Origin: Propionibacteriaceae bacterium P6A17
Lineage (GTDB): Bacteria; Actinomycetota; Actinomycetes; Propionibacteriales; Propionibacteriaceae
Assembly: GCA_000619965.1 (NCBI GenBank)
Contig: JHVD01000003.1
Location: 176,000-239,999 of the forward strand
DNA length: 64,000 nt
Direction of reading: 5' to 3'
This document shows, piece by piece, positions 58,185 to 64,000 of this stretch (its first letter is position 1; each line of letters starts with the position of its first letter). Made by a program: the position numbers and the translations under genes. The notes under the pieces were generated by a model. That model did no database searches. It was not told the origin of the DNA and saw nothing but the letters and a program-made list of their open reading frames with translations.

Positions 58185-58212
58185 TGTTACCGTGAACATT
58201 GACCGGTAACAA
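58185..58212. promoter_or_regulatory. LacI-type operator upstream of the sugar-binding protein
   Basis: Two overlapping half-operators: TGTTACCGTGAACA (58185-58198) and ATTGACCGGTAACA (58198-58211). Each has one perfect TGTTACC half with a CG centre, the shape recognised by LacI-family repressors. The outer arms TGTTACCG/CGGTAACA are a perfect 8-bp inverted repeat. It lies about 95-120 bp upstream of the substrate-binding protein start, and the LacI gene of this operon (59785-60810) is the obvious candidate repressor. Sugar-dependent derepression is inferred. Confidence 0.65.
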
Positions 58213-58252
58213 GGGGGTCCCCCCATTCTTCGACGGCCGCCCCTGCGGCGGG

Positions 58253-59788
58253 TCAGTCGCTCGCCGCGATGAGCTCGACCAGGGTGTCCACGGACACGCC
58301 CGGACCGTTGCTGATCTCCCCGATCTTGCCGCGATCCTTCAGCACGACGATGCGATCGGCCAGCCGGACCAGCTCGTCGAGCTCCGACGAGATCACGAGG
58401 ATGGTCCCGCCCTCACCGGCGAGCGTGGCGATGAGGCGCTGGATGTCCACCTTCGCCGGGATGTCGCAGCCGCGGGTCGGCTCGTCGAGGACCAGAACTC
58501 TCGGACGTGTGACGAACAGCCTCGCCAAGGCCACTTTCTGCTGCTCGCCGCCGGAGAGCTCGTCGACCGGACGCCGCAGCACGTGCTCGCCCAGCCCGAA
58601 CGCCCGCAGGGCCCAGGTGATGATCCCCTCCCGCTCCTTCGTCGGGATGGGGCGGTTCCAGCCGCGCAGCGCCTGCAGCGAGAGGATCAGGTTGTCGCGG
58701 ACGGACAGCCCGCGAATGATCCCGCCGTCATTGCGCCGCTCGGAGGACAGGACGAGCCCGTGCAGCATCCCTTGGCGCGGCCCGCGCAGCCGCAGCGCCG
58801 CACCGGACAGGAACAGCCTCCCCTGATCCGCGCGGTCGTGGCCCGTGAGCAGGCGCGCCAACTCCGTGCGCCCGGAGCCGCGCAGCCCGGCGAGCCCGAC
58901 GATCTCCCCGCCGTGGAGCGCGAGATCCGTGGGCCTCACCGCATTCGCCCGGCCGATGCCCTCCGCACGCAACAGTGGCACGCCCTCGACGACTTCGCTG
59001 TGTTGAGCGCGCTGGGAGGCGAGCTGCTGCAGGGTGGGCAGATCCGCGCCCAGCATCATGGAGATGAGTTCCACCCGGTCGAGGTCCCCCACAGCGATCT
59101 CGCCGGCCTTGGCGCCGTCGCGCAGCACGGTGATGCGGTCACTGATCGCGAACACCTGCTCCAGGAAATGCGAGATGAAGACGATGGCCACGCCCTTGTC
59201 GCGCATGCGCCGCAGCACCGCGAACAGCCGATCCACGTCCACCTGCTGGAGGCCGGCGGTGGGCTCGTCGAGGAGCACGACACGCGGCTCGTCCACCATC
59301 GCACGGGCGATCGCGACGAGCTGACGCGTCGCGACGGGGAGGCGGGCCAGCCGCTGGCCGACGTCGAGGTCCTCGAGCCCGAGCTCCGTCAGCAACTCGT
59401 GCGCGTGTCGCCTGGTCGCGCCCCAGTCGATGCCCCATCGGCCCCGGGGCTCGCGCCCGAGCATGACGTTCTCCGCGACCGTCAGGTGGGGCAGTAGTTG
59501 GGCGTCCTGGAAGACGGTGGCGATGCCTGCCGCCCGGCTCGCCTTGGGCGAACGAACGTGGACGGGGGCGCCGTCGAGGCACATCGTGCCTGCGGTCAGC
59601 GGCCACACCCCGGCGAGCGCGCGGACCACCGTCGACTTCCCCGCCCCGTTTTGGCCCATGAGCGCATGGATCTCGCCCGCCCTGATCTCGAGGTCCACGC
59701 GATCGAGCGCACGGTGGCCGCCGGGCAACTCCACCACCGCCCCCCGCAGCTCCACAACGGGTGTCGACGCGGGCTTCGCCGTGCTCAT
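58253..59788 (-). CDS. Sugar ABC transporter ATPase (YtfR/RbsA-like), copy 2
   Basis: 511 residues from ATG 59788, overlapping the LacI stop as ATGA. Two ATPase domains: Walker A GQNGAGKST (about residue 44), Walker B VLLDEPT and LVLDEPT; the second domain has the signature LSGGEQQKVAL, while the first has the atypical ARLPVATRQ. It is clearly related to the copy at 55454-57007. It is separated from the substrate-binding gene by 161 bp. Only one permease pair and one binding protein exist here, so this may serve the same channel with different control or a separate transporter. Confidence 0.93.
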   Translation of the reverse strand: MSTAKPASTPVVELRGAVVELPGGHRALDRVDLEIRAGEIHALMGQNGAGKSTVVRALAGVWPLTAGTMCLDGAPVHVRSPKASRAAGIATVFQDAQLLPHLTVAENVMLGREPRGRWGIDWGATRRHAHELLTELGLEDLDVGQRLARLPVATRQLVAIARAMVDEPRVVLLDEPTAGLQQVDVDRLFAVLRRMRDKGVAIVFISHFLEQVFAISDRITVLRDGAKAGEIAVGDLDRVELISMMLGADLPTLQQLASQRAQHSEVVEGVPLLRAEGIGRANAVRPTDLALHGGEIVGLAGLRGSGRTELARLLTGHDRADQGRLFLSGAALRLRGPRQGMLHGLVLSSERRNDGGIIRGLSVRDNLILSLQALRGWNRPIPTKEREGIITWALRAFGLGEHVLRRPVDELSGGEQQKVALARLFVTRPRVLVLDEPTRGCDIPAKVDIQRLIATLAGEGGTILVISSELDELVRLADRIVVLKDRGKIGEISNGPGVSVDTLVELIAASD

Positions 59789-60810
59789 GCCGTCCGCTCT
59801 CTCGGAGCCGCCGTCGAGCTGCGCACGACGAGCTCCACGGGCACCGGCGCCGTCGCCGGACGCTCGCGCCCCTCGGCGGCGGCCACGAGCATGTCGAACG
59901 CGTGCTTGCCGAGGGCATGGAAGTCCTGCCGAACGGTGGTCAGCGGGGGCAGGAAGTGCGCCGCCAGCGGCATGTCGTCGAAACCGACGATGCTCAGCTC
60001 CTCGGGCACCGCCACCGACCGCTCGTGGAAACCGTGCAGCAGCCCGAGTGCGGTCTCGTCGTTTGCGGCGAAGATCGCCGTGTACTCGGGGCGCCTGTTG
60101 AGGCGCCGGGCGTAGTCGTAGGCGAATTCAGCCGTCCAATTGCCGACGACGATGGGCCGTTGCGGCAAGCCCCACGCCCGGCAGCGCGCCTGGAATGCCC
60201 GTTCACGCATCCGGGCGTCGAGCCAGTCGAGGGGCCCGGCGAAATGCAGGATCTCCCGGTGCCCGAGCTCCGCCAGATGGTCAACCGCCAGACCGGCACC
60301 CATCGCCTGATCGACACCCAACGTCATGACGACCGGGTCAGGGTCGGACTTGATGATCAGCAGCGGCACGCCGACGTCGAGCTTGCGCATCGCCGCCACC
60401 GAAGACGAGCGCGGCGCAATCATGCAGATCGCGTCGACGCCCTGCGACGTGAGCTGGTCCGCCGCCCACTGTGGCGTCGTCCCGCGCTCCTTGCTGATCG
60501 TCACCGAGGTGACGGAGTACTCGGATTCCCCCGCAGCCAGCTCGATGCCCCGCAGGGCACTCGTCGGGCCAAATGCCGTCGTGCCTTCGAGCATCACTCC
60601 GATCCGACGGTTCCGCTGCGTGGCGAGCGCACGAGCCGCGCTGTTCGGGCGGTAGTTGAGCTGCTCGATCGCTTCGAGCACCCTCTGCCTCGTCGCCTCC
60701 CTGATGCCCGGATAGTCATTGAGCACCCTGGAGACCGTCATGTGGGACACACCGGCGATCGAGGCGACCTGCCGAATGTTCGGGCGCTCCGACGCGCCGC
60801 CGTCCCTCAT
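59785..60810 (-). CDS. LacI-family transcriptional regulator
   Basis: 341 residues from ATG 60810 (GGAGGGACC ribosome site). N-terminal helix-turn-helix (about 12-60) with VASIAGVSHMTVSRVLNDYP (noted as GVSHMTVSRVLN) and the hinge segment ARALATQRNRRIG, then the periplasmic-binding-protein-like sugar-sensing domain. First gene of a unit that continues into the second ATPase. The likely operator is at 58185-58212 upstream of the sugar-binding protein. Confidence 0.94.
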   Translation of the reverse strand: MRDGGASERPNIRQVASIAGVSHMTVSRVLNDYPGIREATRQRVLEAIEQLNYRPNSAARALATQRNRRIGVMLEGTTAFGPTSALRGIELAAGESEYSVTSVTISKERGTTPQWAADQLTSQGVDAICMIAPRSSSVAAMRKLDVGVPLLIIKSDPDPVVMTLGVDQAMGAGLAVDHLAELGHREILHFAGPLDWLDARMRERAFQARCRAWGLPQRPIVVGNWTAEFAYDYARRLNRRPEYTAIFAANDETALGLLHGFHERSVAVPEELSIVGFDDMPLAAHFLPPLTTVRQDFHALGKHAFDMLVAAAEGRERPATAPVPVELVVRSSTAAPRERTA

Positions 60811-61086
60811 GTGGTCCCTCCGTGGATCTCGACCCGCCCAGCATAGTGCGAGCAGGGAAGCCTTCACCGGATGCCCGGATCCACGCGTGGGCGCAGATCC
60901 GGTGCTGCTCGCGACGGGCCGGATGCGGCTCGCTCACAGCCGGCGTAATCCCCGCGCGTGGCTCGGCGCCCGGGTTCGGGCTCCGACGGATGACGACATG
61001 GGCTCGGCTTCGTGGCCGAGGGTGCATCGTCGAGCGGGAGCTGCCCACGTGTGCTGCGGAGGAGGGCAGGGTGAGAGGATGTCCCC

Positions 61087-61530
61087 ATGACCAGACCCTC
61101 GTTCGACGAGCTCGGGCTCGCCACCGCGAAGCTGTGGGCCAGCCGCAGCGCCGACGCGAAAGTGCAGGTGGGAGCCTGCTTGCTCGACCGCTGGCACCGC
61201 GTCGTCGGCGTCGGCTACAACGGCCGCGCCGCCGGGGAGCCCAACGAGCGCGAGTCGATGGAACAGGGGCAGAGCGGGTTCATCCACGCGGAGGTCAACG
61301 CCCTGCTCGCGGCCAACTGGAACGGCGAGGGCCACACGCTGTTCGTCACGCACGAGCCCTGCGCCACCTGCGCGCGTCTCATCATCAACTCGCGACGTGT
61401 CACGCGCGTCGTCTACTCCACCGGCTACACCGAGCGGGCCCGCAGCGATGCGGGGTTGCCGTCGGGAGCGCAGATCCTGCGCGAGGCGGGGCTCGCCGTC
61501 GAGGTGGCGGAGGGACCCGCGGGGGCCTGA
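61087..61530 (+). CDS. Cytidine/deoxycytidylate deaminase family protein
   Basis: 147 residues. Zinc-dependent deaminase fold: the metal/proton-shuttle motif HAE (FIHAEVNALL, about residue 61) and PCATC (HEPCATCARLI, about 92). The HAE plus PCxxC spacing and length resemble ComEB/dCMP deaminases or riboflavin/guanine-type deaminases; the exact substrate is not certain. Stands between the divergent LacI gene (276-bp gap, no clear element seen) and the toxin locus. Confidence 0.85.
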   Translation: MTRPSFDELGLATAKLWASRSADAKVQVGACLLDRWHRVVGVGYNGRAAGEPNERESMEQGQSGFIHAEVNALLAANWNGEGHTLFVTHEPCATCARLIINSRRVTRVVYSTGYTERARSDAGLPSGAQILREAGLAVEVAEGPAGA

Positions 61531-61655
61531 GTCACTCGAGCCTGCTTGCCGCCTCCAACAGGCCCGGACAGAAGTGCCGGGGCATCAGAGTCTCGGACCA
61601 GTGCATGAGTCAGGTTCGGCCGGGGCTGACCCATTGTGCGGCTACTGTGCGCTGC

Positions 61656-62048
61656 ATGGTGGGTGAGTTCGACGACGCGTTTGCCGCGATCGCGGATGTG
61701 ACGAAGAAGGCCGCGGCCCTGCCGGATCACCGCGAGCGCGCGGTGACCGAGTTGGAGGTCGAGGCCGTCTCCGAACGGGCCGAGGTACGCGTGGGTGTCC
61801 GAGACTCCCAGGTGGCGTGGCTCACGTGTGACGCGTTCTGGTTCGAGCAGGCCTCGCGTGAGGACGTCGAGGATCTGGTCCGCGCGACGATCAACCGCGC
61901 CTTGGAGGACTTCAACCGGCGCTCGCTCGAACAGCTGTCCGAGGAACTGCCTGACCTGCGGGAGCTGGGCGCCGCGTTCCAGGAGGCCAACAGCAAGCTT
62001 GATCAGGCGTGGGTGCAGACCTTGGCGGCCGCGAAGGTGCAGCCATGA
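61656..62048 (+). CDS. YbaB/EbfC-like protein leading the toxin locus
   Basis: 130 residues from ATG 61656. β-strand-rich start with alternating pattern (VTELEVEAVSERAEVRVGVRDSQVAWLTC noted as VSERAEVRVGV) followed by a long α-helix (RATINRALEDFNRRSLEQL), the YbaB/EbfC fold seen next to WXG genes. The same type of gene leads the cluster at 18505. Its stop overlaps the WXG-like gene by 4 bp (ATGA), so it heads the operon. Exact role in secretion or expression unknown. Confidence 0.65.
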   Translation: MVGEFDDAFAAIADVTKKAAALPDHRERAVTELEVEAVSERAEVRVGVRDSQVAWLTCDAFWFEQASREDVEDLVRATINRALEDFNRRSLEQLSEELPDLRELGAAFQEANSKLDQAWVQTLAAAKVQP

Positions 62049-62540
62049 ATGGGCTGGTGGAGTTCAACCCACGATCGTGGCGCAGCGCGGCTGAGGGCTT
62101 CGACGACGCGGCACAGACGTCGTCGCGACTGGTGCAGGACGTCGTGACCTGCACAGTGGGAATCCCTGCCCGCCCAAGTCGATGCGCAGCTGGCGCAGTT
62201 TGAGCACGCGATCACCCATGTGACCAACAACAACGCCGGGCCAGCCGCCGAAGCCTTCAGCGCCTACATGGCAGGCGGCGAGGCAAACATCGAGACGATG
62301 ATCTCGATCCGCGACCACGCCCCGGTCGCTGCCGCCTCCTACCGAGGTGCCGCGCTCCTCGTACGTGGGCTACGGGCCTTCGTGATCGGCAAGCTCCTGC
62401 TCGACGCGGTCATGCTCGCAGCCGCGATCATCTCCGGCGGAGCCTCGGCAGGCGCCGCCCTCCTGATCCGCAAGGGGATCGGCGCGGCGATCTCGATCGC
62501 GATCGACCAGGCCATCAACCAGCTCCTCGGGGGCGAGTGA
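62045..62540 (+). pseudogene. WXG-like secretion carrier disrupted by a single frameshift
   Basis: ATG 62045 starts a coherent helical N-terminus (MNGLVEFNPRSWRSAAEGF, continuing to LVQDVVTC near 62150). The frame then becomes nonsense and stops at 62203, while the +1 frame continues as QWESLPAQVDAQLAQF into VTNNNAGPAAEAFSAYM, hydrophobic helices (LLLDAVMLAAAIISGGASAG) and the stop at 62540. Frame two is closed by a TGA at 62145-62147, so the shift must lie between 62148 and about 62200. The rebuilt product (about 165 residues) looks like a WXG100-like domain plus a hydrophobic tail. A sequencing error, a real mutation or programmed shifting are all possible. It overlaps the nuclease start. 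Confidence 0.65.
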
Positions 62541-63124
62541 TGACGAAGATTCCAGCCTCCGCAGGATCGAAAATCGTCCGCGAGTTCGTTGAGAAACTCG
62601 TCGTGGGCGGCAAACGCTACATCCACGGCAGCCCCGTCAGGCACGGCAAGGTGCCGAAGGGATTCGGGAAGCTGAAGCCCGACGTGGTCTACACCGCCGG
62701 CCGCCGCGGGGCCAAGGACACGCACGGACGAGCGATCAAGTACGTCTACCAGACCGACCACCTCGGGCGAATCACCAAAGCCCACGCCCGCCCACTGCAA
62801 CGCCCCGCCGAGAAGCTCAAGCGCGCCTCCCACAGCCGCAACCCGGCCGGCAAGCTCCCAGGTGACCACGCCGGCCACCTCTTCGCCGACATCTTCGGCG
62901 GCTCTGGCAGACTCGACAACATCGTCGCGCAACTCGATGAAGTGAACCGGTCGGACATGAGGGTCTTGGAGAACAAATGGTCACGATGGCTGGATCAAGG
63001 CAAGGTCTTCGACGTCGACATCGACATACTCTACGACGAGGATGGACTCCGACCCATCGGATTCGAAATCACAGAAATCATTGGCGGGAAGCGCCGTCGC
63101 ACCCACCCCATCACCAACAGTTAG
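62540..63124 (+). CDS. Nuclease toxin (Endonuclease NS_2 type)
   Basis: 194 residues from ATG 62540 (GTG 62537 possible), overlapping the carrier's stop (TGATG). A basic N-terminal half contains a beta-hairpin segment (YVYQTDHLGRITKAHARPL, noted as TDHLGRI) typical of pretoxin regions. The C-terminal domain has the DNA/RNA non-specific endonuclease pattern: PGDHAGHLFADIFGG, then LDNIVAQLDEVNRSDMRVLENKW (noted as NIVAQ and LENKW), then FDVDIDI. The His in GDHAGH is the likely catalytic base and the Asn in VNR a metal ligand. This is the toxin domain used by YeeF-type toxins. No signal peptide, so export would rely on the type VII-like carrier. Confidence 0.8.
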   Translation: MTKIPASAGSKIVREFVEKLVVGGKRYIHGSPVRHGKVPKGFGKLKPDVVYTAGRRGAKDTHGRAIKYVYQTDHLGRITKAHARPLQRPAEKLKRASHSRNPAGKLPGDHAGHLFADIFGGSGRLDNIVAQLDEVNRSDMRVLENKWSRWLDQGKVFDVDIDILYDEDGLRPIGFEITEIIGGKRRRTHPITNS

Positions 63125-63134
63125 GAGCACGAGC

Positions 63135-63602
63135 ATGGGTTTCAAGGAAGCCTTCGAGAAGTACGCACCCCACTTCGTCTGGGACGCCTACGATTTCGCC
63201 CAAAACTCTCCCCAGATCGAGAGGTTGTGGCTCCACATCGTCTCCAACGGCACCAAATCCGTCGCACCCGCCACCATCTACCGCATCGACGGCAAACTCT
63301 ACGAGGCCTGTGACCTCGACGAAGCCCTTGAAGGCTTCGAATACGACGACGAAGCCATCCGAGCCTTCTACCGCCAGCAGTTCGACTGCTGGTTCGGGCT
63401 CTACGACGAGTCCCAACCAGACCAACTCCCCACCCGAATGATCCTCCGTTTCCGCCCCGAAGACCAAGACTTCACCGCAGACTTCTTCTACGGCAACCTC
63501 CAACCCGGCGTTCCAGAATCACAACGCACCGCACTCAATGAACACGTCGAGCAATGGATGGAACGCCTCGAAGCCACCGGCAACGACTCCGCCGCACCCT
63601 AA
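63135..63602 (+). CDS. YezG/DUF600-family immunity protein, copy 1
   Basis: 155 residues from ATG 63135 (TAGGAG, 7 bp upstream). Pattern of the YezG (DUF600) immunity family: the N-terminal region WLHIVSNGTKSVAPATIYRIDGKLY, an acidic central helix (DEALEGFEYDDEAIRAF), and the segment WFGLYDESQPDQLPTRMILRFRPEDQDF (noted as LPTRMILRF). In B. subtilis YezG neutralises the nuclease YeeF, and here it directly follows an NS_2 nuclease. So it most likely binds and blocks that toxin in the cytoplasm. The base composition is visibly less GC-rich than the housekeeping genes. Confidence 0.8.
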   Translation: MGFKEAFEKYAPHFVWDAYDFAQNSPQIERLWLHIVSNGTKSVAPATIYRIDGKLYEACDLDEALEGFEYDDEAIRAFYRQQFDCWFGLYDESQPDQLPTRMILRFRPEDQDFTADFFYGNLQPGVPESQRTALNEHVEQWMERLEATGNDSAAP

Positions 63603-63619
63603 ATCCCGAGACCACGAGC

Positions 63620-64000
63620 ATGAGCTTCAACGACGCCTTCGAGAAATACGCGCCCCACTTCGTCTGGGACGCCTACGACTACGCCAAACAATCCCCACAA
63701 GTCGAGATGCTGTGGCTCCACATCGTCTCCAACGGCACACTATCCGTCGCCCCTGCCACCATCTACCGCATCGACGACAAACTCTACGAAGTCCAGCAGA
63801 TCCATCGAGTTCTCCACGAGGTGGAATACGACGACGACGAGATCCGCGCGCTCTACGACCAACAGTTCGACTACTGGTTCGGGCTCTACGACGAGTCCCA
63901 ACCAGACCAACTCCCCACCCGAATGATCCTCCGCTTCCGCCCCCAAGACCAGGACTTCACCGCAGACTTCCACTACGGCGACCTCGAACCGGGAATCCCA
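63620..64000 (+). CDS. YezG/DUF600-family immunity protein, copy 2 (partial)
   Basis: Starts at ATG 63620, 17 bp after the first immunity gene, and runs off the right edge with no stop in 127 codons. It is a tandem paralogue: the openings (GFKEAFEKYAPHFVWDAYD versus SFNDAFEKYAPHFVWDAYD) and the segment QPDQLPTRMILRFRP are near identical, while the middle (for example LDEALEGFEYDDE versus IHRVLHEVEYDDD) differs. Such duplicated and diverging immunity genes are typical of polymorphic toxin loci, where the extras may protect against related toxins. More copies may follow beyond the window. Confidence 0.85.
   Translation, partial: MSFNDAFEKYAPHFVWDAYDYAKQSPQVEMLWLHIVSNGTLSVAPATIYRIDDKLYEVQQIHRVLHEVEYDDDEIRALYDQQFDYWFGLYDESQPDQLPTRMILRFRPQDQDFTADFHYGDLEPGIP

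Noticed and set aside
60811..61086. Regulatory RNA or operator between the LacI gene and the deaminase
   Set aside because: 276 bp with no obvious repeat, TGTTACC half-site or conserved structure by eye; probably two divergent promoters.
62220..62540. Independent small hydrophobic protein starting at ATG 62220
   Set aside because: Its sequence continues coherently upstream (QWESLPAQV) in the same frame and matches the missing half of the WXG-like gene, so it is better read as the distal part of a frameshifted gene.

Overview
This is a 64 kb stretch of a high-GC Gram-positive (actinobacterial) chromosome. The evidence is the strong GC bias, the dnaK-grpE-dnaJ-hspR operon with HAIR operators, an ultrashort ileS T-box, a bifunctional-type dCTP deaminase, and an FHA/MoxR/DUF58/transglutaminase-like locus. 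The mix of genes would fit a Propionibacteriaceae-like genome, but that placement is inference. I saw no rRNA, tRNA, CRISPR array, insertion sequence or phage gene.

Layout. 1-9.5 kb and 9.5-11.1 kb form a surface-polysaccharide region: a minus-strand run of PIG-L deacetylase, ATP-grasp enzyme, membrane glycosyltransferase, histidine kinase and response regulator; a secreted protein ending in 18 aspartates; galE; a frameshifted unknown gene; a 39-residue membrane protein; and two Wzz/BY-kinase fusion proteins. 11.2-15.3 kb is the heat-shock operon with two HAIR sites, followed by hrpB and a DUF1707 protein. 18.5-22.1 kb holds an orphan group of type VII secretion-like proteins (YbaB-like, EspC-like, WXG-like) with a lipoprotein. 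22.2-30.3 kb is mostly housekeeping: nadE, an acetyltransferase, thrC, a DoxX protein, a two-component system, an MFS/ArsR pair and deoC. 30.4-33.0 kb is arsA-arsD diverging from arsR, followed by dcd. 33.6-47.4 kb is one long minus-strand locus: FHA protein, a 2,056-residue Ig-like/FN3 surface protein, MoxR ATPase, DUF58, a transglutaminase-like membrane protein and an RDD-FHA protein. It resembles the PFNA clusters of bifidobacteria but lacks the kinase. A MalY-type lyase and an internally duplicated unknown protein lie upstream. 49.9-53.2 kb is ileS behind a translational T-box. 53.3-60.8 kb is a galactofuranose-type ABC sugar transporter with two ATPases and a LacI regulator. From 61.1 kb there is a deaminase, then a polymorphic-toxin locus that runs off the right edge: YbaB-like protein, a frameshifted WXG-like carrier, an Endonuclease NS_2-type nuclease, and two tandem YezG-family immunity genes.

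How it fits together. The left region probably makes and regulates an exopolysaccharide. The MoxR/FN3 locus probably builds or maintains a large envelope protein assembly under phosphopeptide (FHA) control. The two type VII-like groups imply a secretion machine encoded elsewhere. The most interesting candidate system is the nuclease toxin with duplicated immunity at the right end, whose carrier gene appears broken by a single-base shift.
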